20,162 nt of DNA from Rhodococcus sp. (in: high G+C Gram-positive bacteria). Its GTDB lineage: Bacteria; Actinomycetota; Actinomycetes; Mycobacteriales; Mycobacteriaceae. The position numbers and the translations under genes were made by a program. The stretch is from the NCBI GenBank assembly GCA_012515885.1, contig JAAYXN010000333.1, positions 1 to 20,162 of the forward strand, written 5' to 3'. Below the pieces are notes generated by a model. It saw only the letters and a program-made list of their open reading frames with translations, did no database searches and was not told the DNA's origin. Position 1 is the stretch's first letter, and each line of letters begins with the position of its first letter. Below, one piece after another: positions 1-8,356 of this stretch.

Positions 1-789
1 TACCTCGACGGCGTCGTATTTACTGCCACCGAAAGCTATTTGACGCTGGGGCGGCAAACCGACGACGGCGCGGCGGTCAGCGACTACACCGGTTCCGAGA
101 TTTACTACCGCTCCATCCAGCATGAGTCCGTCAACCATCCCAAGACGGATCTACTCACCACCCTTGATTACCTGTGGCGGTGGGATACCGACTGGTTTTG
201 GTGCTCACGCGCCTTCGGCGCCCAGAACCCGAAGATTCGCCGGTTGTGGCCAAAGCGTTTGCTGCGCAGCAGTTTCTACTGGAAGCTGATCGCACTCGAT
301 CACAAGCACAACATCGCGGACCGCATCGAAGCCCGCAAAGGTAATCCGCCGCGCGAACGCGTCGTCCAAGACGTCGAGGTGCCCATCGAGCGCACCGCCG
401 ATTTCCTGCACTGGTTCTTAGACAACATTCCCATCGAACCACTGTGGCTATGCCCGCTGCGCCTACGTGAACCCGCACCGGCAGGTGCATCGGCCCAACG
501 GCCCTGGCCGCTGTACCCGCTCGAACCCAAACGGACCTACGTCAACGTCGGATTCTGGTCCTCCGTTCCCGTGGTGTCCGGCGAGCAGGAAGGTGCCGCA
601 AACCGGCTGATCGAAGACAAAGTCAACGACTTCGACGGCCACAAATCCCTGTACTCCGACTCGTACTACTCGCTCGAAGACTTCGAGCGTCTGTACTACG
701 GCGGAGACCGCTACACCGAACTACGTCAGAAGTACGATCCGAAATCACGGTTCTTGGACCTATTCTCGAAGGCGGTGCAACGTCGATGA
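1..789 (+). CDS. tmsA: FAD-linked fatty acyl reductase/oxidase, C-terminal part (TmsA/BfaA-like)
   Basis: The reading frame is open from the first base, so the 5' part of the gene is outside the window and 262 C-terminal residues remain. Aromatic-rich segments around DYLWRWDTDWFWCSRAFG and PIEPLWLCPLRLR resemble the C-terminal region of DHCR24-like FAD-binding oxidases. In the 10-methyl fatty acid pathway the partner methyltransferase makes a 10-methylene lipid, and the FAD protein reduces it to the 10-methyl (tuberculostearic) product. The stop overlaps the tmsB start by 4 bp (ATGA), which implies translational coupling and a shared job. From memory the pair matches M. tuberculosis Rv3719-Rv3720, also next to dnaX. 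A start codon inside the window (TTG at 40) is possible but unlikely, because coding sequence continues upstream. The family call comes from sequence feel and partner context; the FAD-binding N-terminus cannot be seen. Confidence 0.8.
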   Translation, partial: YLDGVVFTATESYLTLGRQTDDGAAVSDYTGSEIYYRSIQHESVNHPKTDLLTTLDYLWRWDTDWFWCSRAFGAQNPKIRRLWPKRLLRSSFYWKLIALDHKHNIADRIEARKGNPPRERVVQDVEVPIERTADFLHWFLDNIPIEPLWLCPLRLREPAPAGASAQRPWPLYPLEPKRTYVNVGFWSSVPVVSGEQEGAANRLIEDKVNDFDGHKSLYSDSYYSLEDFERLYYGGDRYTELRQKYDPKSRFLDLFSKAVQRR

Positions 790-2084
790 CGACCATGAAG
801 GATGCGCGGACCGACAAGCTGAATCTCGCTGAGATCCTTGAGGTTCTCTCTGACGGGACGCTCCCGATCCGTTTCACGGCCTACGACGGAAGCGCCACCG
901 GACCCAAGGACGCCCCCTACGGTTTGCACCTGAATTCGCGTCGCGGAACCACCTACCTCGCCACGGCACCAGGTGATTTGGGCCTGGCCCGCGCCTACGT
1001 CTCTGGTGATTTGGAAGCGCGTGGCGTCCACCCAGGCGACCCGTACGAGCTGCTCAAAGTCATGGGTGACGACATCCATCTGCGGCGCCCCTCAGCGCGA
1101 GCACTCGCCGGGATCACCCGCTCGCTGGGTTGGGATCTGTTGCGCCCCATCGCTCCCCCACCGCAGGAACATCTGCCGCGGTGGCGCCGCGTCGCGGAAG
1201 GACTGCGCCATTCACGCACCCGCGACGCCGAAGCCATCCACCATCACTACGACGTCTCCAACACGTTCTACGAGTACGTACTCGGGCCGTCCATGACGTA
1301 CACGTGCGCGGTGTACCCAGACACCGGAGCCTCCCTGGAAGTAGCGCAGGAAAACAAGTACCGACTTGTCTTCGACAAGTTGGGTCTCCAGCCTGGGGAT
1401 CGGCTCCTCGATATTGGTTGCGGCTGGGGTTCCATGGTCCGTTACGCAGCGCGGCGCGGCGTCAAAGTTATTGGTGCAACGCTGTCGAAGGAACAGGCCG
1501 AATGGGCACAGAACGCGATCGCCGAAGAAGGGCTCAGTGATCTCGCTGAGGTGCGCTTTAGCGACTACCGCGATGTTCCAGAAACCGGTTTCGACGCGAT
1601 TTCCTCGATCGGATTGACCGAGCACATTGGCGTCCACAACTATCCCGCATACTTCAGTCAGCTCAAAGAAAAACTGCGCGAAGGTGGACGACTACTCAAC
1701 CACTGCATCACCCGTCCCAGCAACAAATCGAACGTCAAAGCTGGCGGCTTCATCGACCGCTACGTGTTCCCGGACGGTGAGCTGACCGGTTCTGGTCGCA
1801 TCATTTCCGAAATCCAAAACGTCGGGCTTGAGGTGCGGCACGAAGAGAACCTGCGCGAACACTACGCACTGACGCTGCGCGACTGGTGCGCCAACCTGGT
1901 CGAGAACTGGGACGCAGCGGTCGAAGAAGTCGGTGACGGAACTGCCCGCGTGTGGGGTCTGTACATGGCAGGCTCGCGTCTCGGTTTTGAACGCAACACC
2001 GTGCAGCTGCACCAGGTGCTTGCCGTCAAACTCGGACCCAAAGGCGAAGCCCACGTGCCGCTGCGCCCGTGGTGGAACGGGTAG
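786..2084 (+). CDS. tmsB: SAM-dependent fatty acyl methyltransferase, cyclopropane synthase family (TmsB/BfaB-like)
   Basis: The 432-residue protein belongs to the cyclopropane-fatty-acid synthase family. Residues 208-216 (LDIGCGWGS) form the SAM-binding glycine loop. The upstream HHHYDVSNTFYEYVLG segment and the downstream SSIGLTEHIG segment, with the active-site glutamate, are typical of the family, as is the C-terminal MAGSRLGFERN block. In the TmsAB/BfaAB pathway this enzyme methylates the double bond of oleoyl-phospholipid at C10 to give a 10-methylene intermediate for the adjacent FAD enzyme. The start codon lies inside the stop of tmsA, so the two are probably translated together. A cyclopropane synthase role is the main alternative; the tight coupling to the FAD gene favours the 10-methyl route. 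A strong hairpin follows the gene. Confidence 0.88.
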   Translation: MTTMKDARTDKLNLAEILEVLSDGTLPIRFTAYDGSATGPKDAPYGLHLNSRRGTTYLATAPGDLGLARAYVSGDLEARGVHPGDPYELLKVMGDDIHLRRPSARALAGITRSLGWDLLRPIAPPPQEHLPRWRRVAEGLRHSRTRDAEAIHHHYDVSNTFYEYVLGPSMTYTCAVYPDTGASLEVAQENKYRLVFDKLGLQPGDRLLDIGCGWGSMVRYAARRGVKVIGATLSKEQAEWAQNAIAEEGLSDLAEVRFSDYRDVPETGFDAISSIGLTEHIGVHNYPAYFSQLKEKLREGGRLLNHCITRPSNKSNVKAGGFIDRYVFPDGELTGSGRIISEIQNVGLEVRHEENLREHYALTLRDWCANLVENWDAAVEEVGDGTARVWGLYMAGSRLGFERNTVQLHQVLAVKLGPKGEAHVPLRPWWNG

Positions 2085-2110
2085 AGCCCACCAGATTTAC
2101 TGACCTACAG

Positions 2111-2161
2111 ACGCCGAATGGGCCACCAGCCGATCTAGTCGGTCGATGGCCCATTCGGCGT
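2111..2161. terminator. Bidirectional hairpin between convergent tmsB and fadB
   Basis: A perfect 15-bp inverted repeat (ACGCCGAATGGGCCA at 2111-2125, its complement at 2147-2161) encloses a 21-nt loop that can form a further CCGA/TCGG stem. It lies between the tmsB stop and the fadB stop, where both transcripts must end. There is no long T-run on either side, as is common for actinobacterial terminators. Confidence 0.85.
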
Positions 2162-2170
2162 ACTAACTAC

Positions 2171-4324
2171 TTAACCCTTCAGGGACTCCGGAGGAGTGAA
2201 GCGGGCACCGTAAGTGGCAGCCAATTCCTCAGCGCGCTTGACGAAGCCTGCCTTGCCCTTACCAGCCGGGCCGTCGTACCCGACGATGTACTGGTGGACG
2301 CCACCGGTCCACGGCGGGAAGCCGATACCGAAGATGGAGCCAATGTTGGCGTCCGCGGTGGTTTCGAGAACGTTCTCATCGAAGCACTTCTGCGTCTCAA
2401 TGGCCTCGATGAACAGCATGCGCTCGATCAAATCCTCAAACGGAACCTCAAGTTCCTTGGAACCGAACTCTTCACGCAAACCAGCCCACAGGCCGACGCG
2501 CTTGCCGTCCTTGTAGTCGTAGAAGCCTGCACCGCCGAGCTTGCCCTTGCGGTCAAACTTTCCGACCATTGTGTCGATGACGCGTGAACCGTTGTCCTCC
2601 GGCAGCGACTTACCTTCAGCTTCCAGCGCAGCAACCGTCTCGTTCCGGATCTTCTGCATCAACGTCAGGTTGAGTTCATCCGAGAGCTGCAACGGAGCTG
2701 CCGGGTAACCAGCCTGCAGACCAGCCTGCTCGATGGTTGCGGGGTCGATGCCCTCGGCGAGCATTCCCACTGCCTCGTTGATGAACGTGCCGAGCACACG
2801 GGAGGTGAAGAAGCCACGTGAATCGTTGACGACAATCGGGGTCTTCTTGATGGCCTGCACGTAGTCGAAGACACGAGCTAGAGCCTCATCCGACGTCTTC
2901 TCGCCACGAATGATTTCCACCAGCGGCATCTTGTCGACAGGCGAGAAGAAGTGGATACCGATGAAGTCTTCAGGACGCTTCACGCCAGTCGCGAGGCCGG
3001 TAATCGGCAGCGTTGAGGTGTTGGAGCCGAGCAGAGCGTTAGGAGCGACGATGTCCTCGATCTCCCCAAACACCTTGTGCTTGAGTTCCGTGGACTCGAA
3101 CACAGCCTCGATCACAAAGTCGACGCCAGCAAAGTCGGCGGCATCCGCGGTGGGCGTGATGCGACCGAGCAGCGCCTTCGACTTCTCTTCGGTGGTGCGT
3201 CCACGCGAAAGAGCCTTCTTCTCAATGCCTTCCGAGTACGCCTTGCCCTTCTCAGCAGCTTCGATGGTGACGTCCTTGAGGACGACGTCGAAACCGGCCT
3301 TCGCCGAAACGTACGCGATACCGGCACCCATCATGCCTGCGCCGAGAACACCCACCTTGGTGATCGGGGTCTTCTCGATGCCCTTCGGGCGGGATGCACC
3401 AGCATTGATGGACTGCAGGTCAAAGAAGAACGCCTGAATCATGTTCTTCGCGACCTGACCGGTCACCAAAGATGTGAAGTAGCGGGCCTCAATGACCTGC
3501 GCAGTGTCGAAATCGACCTGTGCGCCTTCGACCGCTGCGGCCATGATCGCGCGCGGCGCGGGCATCGGTGCACCCTTGATCTGCTTGCGCAGGTTCGCCG
3601 GGAACGCGGGCAAGTTGGCTGCGAAAGCCGGGGTGGACGGCGTGCCGCCCGGGATCTTGTAGCCCTTGACATCCCACGGTTGAACGCCGCCTTCAGGGTT
3701 GGCCTTGATCCATGCCTTCGCGGCAGGGATCAGCTCTTCAACCGAGCCGACCAGCTCGTCAACGATGCCTACTTCTTTAGCCTGCGCCGGACGACGCTGC
3801 TGACCCTGCAGCAGCACCTGCATCAGCGCGTTCTGCAAACCGAGCATGCGGACGGTACGCACAACGCCGCCGCCACCAGGCAGCAGACCCAGCGACACCT
3901 CGGGAAGACCAATCTTGCTGCCCGACACATCCGCGGCAATACGGTGATGGGTGGCGAGAGCAATTTCGAGACCGCCACCCAACGCGGCACCATTGATCGC
4001 CGAAACAACCGGCTTACCCAGGGTTTCCAGACGACGCAGATCAGCCTTCACATCGAGGATGCGCTGGTAGATTTCCGCCGAATCCGCAGGACCGGTCTTC
4101 GACATCATTTTCAGGTCGCCGCCCGCGAAGAACGTCTTCTTCGCTGAGGTGAGAACGACACCGGTAATGGAATCCTTCTCAGCCTCAAGACGATCAACCG
4201 TGGCACGCATCGACGCAATGTAGGCGTCGTTCATCGTGTTGGCGCCCTGGCTCGGGTCGTCCATGGTCAGGACGACGATGCCGTCAGCATCCTGGTCCCA
4301 ATTGATGATGTTCTGATCACTCAC
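2171..4324 (-). CDS. fadB: Fatty-acid oxidation multifunctional enzyme: enoyl-CoA hydratase / 3-hydroxyacyl-CoA dehydrogenase
   Basis: This 717-residue two-domain enzyme performs steps two and three of beta-oxidation. Residues 1 to about 190 are a crotonase domain: AGGD (67-70) and GGG (116-118) shape the oxyanion hole, and Glu120 and Glu142 match the catalytic pair of E. coli FadB. Residues 321 to about 500 are an NAD-binding dehydrogenase domain with GAGMMG at 328-333 and a His458/Glu470 pair that fits the catalytic dyad, followed by C-terminal 3HCDH repeats. I chose the GTG at 4322-4324 because an AGGAGA ribosome site lies 9 nt upstream (4334-4339) and homology begins there. The longer frame back to 4405 would overlap fadA and encodes only an Arg/His-rich tail. 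It lies 32 nt after fadA, which supplies the thiolase, so the two form an operon. Confidence 0.93.
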   Translation of the reverse strand: MSDQNIINWDQDADGIVVLTMDDPSQGANTMNDAYIASMRATVDRLEAEKDSITGVVLTSAKKTFFAGGDLKMMSKTGPADSAEIYQRILDVKADLRRLETLGKPVVSAINGAALGGGLEIALATHHRIAADVSGSKIGLPEVSLGLLPGGGGVVRTVRMLGLQNALMQVLLQGQQRRPAQAKEVGIVDELVGSVEELIPAAKAWIKANPEGGVQPWDVKGYKIPGGTPSTPAFAANLPAFPANLRKQIKGAPMPAPRAIMAAAVEGAQVDFDTAQVIEARYFTSLVTGQVAKNMIQAFFFDLQSINAGASRPKGIEKTPITKVGVLGAGMMGAGIAYVSAKAGFDVVLKDVTIEAAEKGKAYSEGIEKKALSRGRTTEEKSKALLGRITPTADAADFAGVDFVIEAVFESTELKHKVFGEIEDIVAPNALLGSNTSTLPITGLATGVKRPEDFIGIHFFSPVDKMPLVEIIRGEKTSDEALARVFDYVQAIKKTPIVVNDSRGFFTSRVLGTFINEAVGMLAEGIDPATIEQAGLQAGYPAAPLQLSDELNLTLMQKIRNETVAALEAEGKSLPEDNGSRVIDTMVGKFDRKGKLGGAGFYDYKDGKRVGLWAGLREEFGSKELEVPFEDLIERMLFIEAIETQKCFDENVLETTADANIGSIFGIGFPPWTGGVHQYIVGYDGPAGKGKAGFVKRAEELAATYGARFTPPESLKG

Positions 4325-4356
4325 TGTTCTAAATCTCCTGTTAAGTCCGGTGAGCG

Positions 4357-5571
4357 TCAGACGCGCTCGATGATGGTGGCGACACCCATGCCGCCGCCGA
4401 TGCACAGGGTGACGAGGGCGTAGCGGGCACCGCGACGCTCCAACTCGTCCACCATGGTTCCGGTGATCATGGCGCCGGTGGCACCGAGTGGGTGGCCCAT
4501 GGCGATAGCGCCGCCGTTGACGTTGAGCTTCTCGTCCGGGATCTGCAGGTCACGCTGGAACTTGAGAACCACCGACGCGAACGCCTCATTGATCTCGAAC
4601 AGGTCGATGTCGTCGACCGTGAGACCAGCAGCCTTAAGAGCCTTATGTGCAGCAGGCGTGGGACCGGTAAGCATGATCGTCGAATCCGCGCCCGACGTTG
4701 CCGTCGACACGATCCGTGCCCGCGGCATCAGACCCATGTCCTTACCGGCCTGCTCCGAACCAACCAGCACCAGCGCGGCGCCGTCAACGATGCCGGAGCT
4801 GTTGCCGCCGTGGTGAACGTGGTTGACCTTCTCCACCGAATGGAACTTCTGCAACGCAACAGCGTCGAAGCCGCCCATCTCACCCATGATCGCGAACGAC
4901 GGCTGCAAACCAGCCAGCGACTCAGCGGTGGTGCCCGGACGCATGTGCTCGTCGTTATCGAGGATCGTGATGCCGTTGATGTCCTTAACCGGCACCACCG
5001 ACTTAGCGAAGTAGCCGCCCGCCCACGCCTTAGCAGCGAGATCCTGCGAACGCACCGCGTAGGCATCGACGTCGTCGCGCGTGAAACCTTCAATGGTCGC
5101 GATGAGGTCAGCGCTCACGCCCTGCGGCACGAAGTAGCTGTCGTAGTTAGTGGCGGGGTCCAACGCCCACGCGCCGCCGTCGCTGCCCATCGGCACACGC
5201 GACATCGATTCGACACCACCGGCGATCACCAGCTCGTCCCAGCCTGAACGCACCTTCTGGGCTGCGGTGTTGACCGCTTCCAGACCCGACGCGCAGAAAC
5301 GGTTGAGCTGCACGCCACCGACCGTGTCAGGCATACCCGACAGGGTGACGGCAGTGCGCGCAATATCCATGCCCTGATCGCCGACCGGGGTCACAACACC
5401 GAGAACGATGTCGGAAATACGGTTCTCGTCGAGGTCGGGGAAACGGACACGCAGCTCGTCGATCAGCCCGGTGACCAGTGAGATCGGCTTGACCGAGTGC
5501 AGCGAGCCCGTCTTCTTCCCGCGGCCACGCGGGGTTCGGATGGCTTCATAAATGAATGCCTCTGTGGTCAC
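4357..5571 (-). CDS. fadA: Acetyl-CoA acyltransferase (3-ketoacyl-CoA thiolase)
   Basis: This 404-residue thiolase cleaves 3-ketoacyl-CoA with free CoA in the last step of beta-oxidation. The nucleophile is Cys93 in NRFCASGLEAVN. His360 in GGAIAMGHPLGATGA and Cys390 in LCIGGGMG complete the usual Cys-His-Cys triad, and NEAFASV and GNSSGIVDGAAL are further thiolase signatures. The length is normal for the family. The start is the GTG at 5569-5571, with AGGAAGG about a dozen bases upstream. It is the first gene of the fadA-fadB pair, which resembles the mycobacterial Rv0859-Rv0860 pair. A biosynthetic acetoacetyl-CoA thiolase role is less likely given the fadB partner. Confidence 0.93.
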   Translation of the reverse strand: MTTEAFIYEAIRTPRGRGKKTGSLHSVKPISLVTGLIDELRVRFPDLDENRISDIVLGVVTPVGDQGMDIARTAVTLSGMPDTVGGVQLNRFCASGLEAVNTAAQKVRSGWDELVIAGGVESMSRVPMGSDGGAWALDPATNYDSYFVPQGVSADLIATIEGFTRDDVDAYAVRSQDLAAKAWAGGYFAKSVVPVKDINGITILDNDEHMRPGTTAESLAGLQPSFAIMGEMGGFDAVALQKFHSVEKVNHVHHGGNSSGIVDGAALVLVGSEQAGKDMGLMPRARIVSTATSGADSTIMLTGPTPAAHKALKAAGLTVDDIDLFEINEAFASVVLKFQRDLQIPDEKLNVNGGAIAMGHPLGATGAMITGTMVDELERRGARYALVTLCIGGGMGVATIIERV

Positions 5572-5795
5572 TGTGAAGTGTTCCTTCCTAGTTCTACGAG
5601 TAGATGCTGCTCTACGAGTCTGTTGCTCTAGAGAAGATCCTCACGGACCTGCGTGCATGCAGGCTCGCGTTCGACGCGACGCTGATTGGGGTCATACCCC
5701 AGCCCACTCACCGTAGAGCGACGAACGAAATGACAGGAAGGACCGAACCGATCCGGTCTTATGACCGAGGTGATCGCGGCTAGTCCGCCACCGGG
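5572..5795. promoter_or_regulatory. fadA upstream region with possible operator palindromes; weak dnaX hairpin
   Basis: This 224-bp gap must hold the fadAB promoter and the end of the dnaX transcript. I see TCTACGAG twice (5593-5600 and 5611-5618, 18 bp apart), the palindrome CCTGC-gtgcat-GCAGG at 5648-5663 and the perfect short hairpin GGGGT-cat-ACCCC at 5688-5700. Such repeats could be sites for a fatty-acid-responsive repressor, but no known consensus is recognised. GACCG/CGGTC (5741-5745 with 5754-5758) could be a weak dnaX terminator. I cannot point to a convincing -10/-35 pair for fadA. Confidence 0.35.
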
Positions 5796-8243
5796 CTACT
5801 TGTCGATCCGTTTTGCACCGAGAATGTCCTGCAACAGCTCGATCGCGACATCCTCAGGATCACGACGCGACGCCGGGTCGACCGGTTCCGCAGCTGCAGC
5901 GAGCATTTCTTCTTCATCTTCCGGTGTCGACGCCGCTGGCACGGTGTCGTAGTCCGGTGGGCCCGGATCATCCGGGTAGTCGGGTGCCTCGGGAGGTGGA
6001 ATGTCATCGACGACCGGTACTGCCGAGGTAGGACGCGGGGCGTCGATGACGGCGGTGGCCGTTGCCGATGAGGCACTGGCCTGACCAGCCGAACCGGATG
6101 ACGGTGCTGGTGAACTGGATTCCGGCGTGGCAGCCGCGTCGTCTCTACGTTTTTCTTGGCTGGGACGGGAGAAGCGCGGCGCAGCCTTAGGCGCGGAGGG
6201 CGTCGGAGAAGCCGGAGCCGGTGATGACGTACCGCCTGATCCGGCAGCTACGCATTCGACGTGCCAAGTGCCGCCGAACATTTCCGCGAGAACATCACTC
6301 AACACCTGAGCGTTATGCGGCTGGGTGATGCGCGATCCGAGCGTCGGAACGGGATGCGCGAGTACAAGATTGGTGCCCTGAACGTCGTGGACCGTTGCCG
6401 CAGAAAGCATCGCGGGCAGCACCTTGTTGCGTTCGCTGACTTTCTCGCGCAGCACATTCCACTTCTCCCGAACCTCCGCAGCCGAAGGGCCGACAGGTTG
6501 CGTCGGTTCGGGTACTGCGATAGCGGAGGACTCTGGGTCGCCTGGCACCTGGTCACCGGAAAGTTCCGGGTCGCCGGAGTGCTCTGGGCCGCCGGAAAGT
6601 TCTGGGCCGCCGGAAAGTTCTGGGCCGCCGGAAAGTTCTGGGGCTTCCGGCTCTACCGCTTCCGGCGCAATCTGGGGTGCGGCAGGTGTCTCTGATACGA
6701 CCGGCGCGGGTTCGGGTTCTGACTCGGCCGGTTGCTGCTCCACAGATTCTGGCTGTACTGATTCTGGCTCTACTGGCCCTGGCTCTACTGGTTCTGCGAC
6801 AACGGCTGCGGTCGGGGCCGGCGCCTCAGGAACGCTGACCGGTTCGGTGGGATCTGCCGAAGGTTCCTCAAGTGCAGGCGCATGGGCCTCCACGACGGGT
6901 GCGGACTGCGGCACCGGTGCGGGCGCTGGTTCGGGCTCGGGTTCAGGTGCTGGCTCGGGTGGCAGCGGCGTCGACTCCACCGCAGGCGTCCCTTCGACAG
7001 CTTTGCGTTGTGACGGCCGTTGGAAGCGGCTGGGCGTCTCAGGCTCTGCCGCCGTTGCGCTGGCGGCGCCGACACTACTGGCCGCCCCCGTCGTCACGCC
7101 GCGTTCGACACGTTCTAGGCGTTGCAGGACAGCGGTCTGAGCGTCCGACACAGCGGGCAGCAGCATGCGGGCACACAGCACTTCCAGCAGGAGCCGGGGA
7201 GCGGTGGCGCCCCGCATCTCGCCGAGGCCCTCGTGCAGAACCTCCGCGTACCGAGCGAGGGTGCCCGGCCCGATCTGCTGAACCTGCTGACTCATGCGTT
7301 CAAGGACGTCGAAGGGCGCGTCCACCATGCCGCGATCAGCAGCATCGGGGACAGCTTGGAGCAGGATCAGGTCGCGGAGCCGTTCCAGCAGATCAACAGA
7401 GAAACGACGCGGATCGTGACCCGCGTCCACGACCTGGGCGACGGTGCCGAATAGTGCCGCGCCGTCTCCCGCCGCGAGAGCGTCGACCGCCTGGTCAATG
7501 AGCGCGACATCAGTGACGCCGAGCAGCGACAGAGCCCGCGCATACGTGACGCCTTCGGGCCCGGCACCGGCGAGGAGCTGATCGAGCACACTGAGCGAAT
7601 CACGCGGCGAACCACCGCCAGCACGGATCACCAGCGGATACACCGCGGGATCGACGGTGACGCCTTCATCGCCGCAAATCCGTTCAAGCAGTCCGCGCAT
7701 GGTGGGCGGCGCGAGCAGCCGGAACGGGTAGTGGTGGGTGCGCGAGCGGATGGTGGGGAGCACCTTCTCCGGCTCGGTGGTCGCGAAAATGAAGATCAGG
7801 TGCTCTGGCGGCTCTTCGACGATCTTGAGCAGGGCGTTAAAGCCTGCCGTGGTGACCATGTGGGCCTCATCGACGATGAACACCCGGTACCGAGACTCTG
7901 CCGGGGCATAGAAGGCGCGGTCACGCAGTTCACGGGTGTCGTCGACACCACCGTGACTGGCGGCGTCCAACTCCGTGACATCGAGATTGCCGGGACCACC
8001 CGGCCCCAGCGCGATGCACGAGTTGCAGGTGCCGCACGGCGTTGCGGTTGGCCCCTGCACACAGTTGAGGGAGCGGGCCAAAATGCGCGCGGACGACGTT
8101 TTGCCGCAGCCCCGCGGGCCAGAAAACAGGTAAGCGTGGTTGATGCGGCCAGCGTCGAGCGCGATACTGAGCGGCTCGGTGACATGCTCTTGCCCCACTA
8201 CCTCGGCGAAGGTAGCGGGACGATACTTCCGATACAGAGCCAC
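5796..8243 (-). CDS. dnaX: DNA polymerase III subunits gamma/tau
   Basis: This clamp-loader ATPase has 815 residues. The N-terminal AAA+ module shows the Walker A GPRGCGKT at 42-49, zinc-binding Cys61, Cys70, Cys73 and Cys76, Walker B VDEAH near 124-128 and the sensor region around SRTHHYPFRLL. Domain III follows, then a long Pro/Glu/Ala-rich linker (roughly residues 390-600) with tandem ELSGGP repeats, and a C-terminal tau region. The start is GTG (8241-8243). There is no Shine-Dalgarno sequence, but TAGTCT sits exactly where a -10 box would give a transcript starting at the GTG, so the mRNA is probably leaderless. I noticed no E. coli-style frameshift signal for a short gamma form. The gene diverges from yefM-yoeB. 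Confidence 0.95.
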   Translation of the reverse strand: MALYRKYRPATFAEVVGQEHVTEPLSIALDAGRINHAYLFSGPRGCGKTSSARILARSLNCVQGPTATPCGTCNSCIALGPGGPGNLDVTELDAASHGGVDDTRELRDRAFYAPAESRYRVFIVDEAHMVTTAGFNALLKIVEEPPEHLIFIFATTEPEKVLPTIRSRTHHYPFRLLAPPTMRGLLERICGDEGVTVDPAVYPLVIRAGGGSPRDSLSVLDQLLAGAGPEGVTYARALSLLGVTDVALIDQAVDALAAGDGAALFGTVAQVVDAGHDPRRFSVDLLERLRDLILLQAVPDAADRGMVDAPFDVLERMSQQVQQIGPGTLARYAEVLHEGLGEMRGATAPRLLLEVLCARMLLPAVSDAQTAVLQRLERVERGVTTGAASSVGAASATAAEPETPSRFQRPSQRKAVEGTPAVESTPLPPEPAPEPEPEPAPAPVPQSAPVVEAHAPALEEPSADPTEPVSVPEAPAPTAAVVAEPVEPGPVEPESVQPESVEQQPAESEPEPAPVVSETPAAPQIAPEAVEPEAPELSGGPELSGGPELSGGPEHSGDPELSGDQVPGDPESSAIAVPEPTQPVGPSAAEVREKWNVLREKVSERNKVLPAMLSAATVHDVQGTNLVLAHPVPTLGSRITQPHNAQVLSDVLAEMFGGTWHVECVAAGSGGTSSPAPASPTPSAPKAAPRFSRPSQEKRRDDAAATPESSSPAPSSGSAGQASASSATATAVIDAPRPTSAVPVVDDIPPPEAPDYPDDPGPPDYDTVPAASTPEDEEEMLAAAAEPVDPASRRDPEDVAIELLQDILGAKRIDK
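6558..6644. repeat. 18-bp tandem repeats in the dnaX linker
   Basis: Nearly five copies of an 18-bp unit lie head to tail: divergent copies at 6558-6575 and 6576-6593, two identical copies GGAAAGTTCTGGGCCGCC at 6594-6611 and 6612-6629, and a partial copy from 6630. Read on the minus strand they encode P-E-L-S-G-G/D repeats in the flexible DnaX linker. The unit is a multiple of three, so copy number can change without a frameshift. Confidence 0.85.
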
Positions 8244-8249
8244 GCCCAG

Positions 8250-8255
8250 AGACTA
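8250..8255 (-). promoter_or_regulatory. Probable -10 box of a leaderless dnaX promoter
   Basis: TAGTCT on the minus strand fits the actinobacterial TANNNT pattern. Its last base is 7 nt before the GTG of dnaX, which places the transcription start at the first base of the start codon. Leaderless genes are common in mycobacteria. Inferred from spacing only. Confidence 0.5.
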
Positions 8256-8285
8256 CCGGCACCCACCGACACTCACCGGAAGGTG

Positions 8286-8352
8286 GTGAAAACTCGAAAC
8301 CTGTACCGTAAACTTGTACCAGTTTTTTTGCCAGGTTTTCACGGAGGTGATC
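8286..8352 (+). promoter_or_regulatory. yefM-yoeB promoter, operator-like repeats and ribosome site
   Basis: TAAACT (8309-8314) is a good -10 candidate, with GTGAAA (8286-8291) 17 bp upstream as a weak -35. The -10 is bracketed by two TGTACC copies (8302-8307 and 8315-8320), close to the TGTACA core that YefM binds in E. coli, so the antitoxin complex could occlude the promoter. GTGAAAAC at 8286-8293 also pairs with GTTTTCAC at 8334-8341. GGAGGTGATC (8343-8352) is an unusually full match to the 16S rRNA 3' end just before the antitoxin ATG. Confidence 0.55.
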
Positions 8353-8356
8353 CACG

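Noticed and set aside
2069..2587. A plus-strand frame running from the tmsB end through the terminator hairpin into fadB
   Set aside because: It crosses a perfect terminator and is antisense to the conserved fadB C-terminus.
3077..4147. A 356-codon plus-strand frame opposite fadB
   Set aside because: It is a shadow of fadB; no domain character, while fadB has full catalytic motifs.
4325..4405. Extended start of fadB
   Set aside because: It would overlap the fadA end and add an Arg/His-rich tail; the GTG at 4324 has a good ribosome site and starts at the family boundary.
6558..6644. CRISPR-like repeat array
   Set aside because: The 18-bp units are head to tail without spacers, lie in frame in dnaX and encode repeats in its linker.
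6424..7140. A Gly/Ser-rich plus-strand frame opposite the dnaX linker
   Set aside because: The repetitive composition follows from the Pro/Glu repeats of dnaX read on the other strand. There is no ribosome site.
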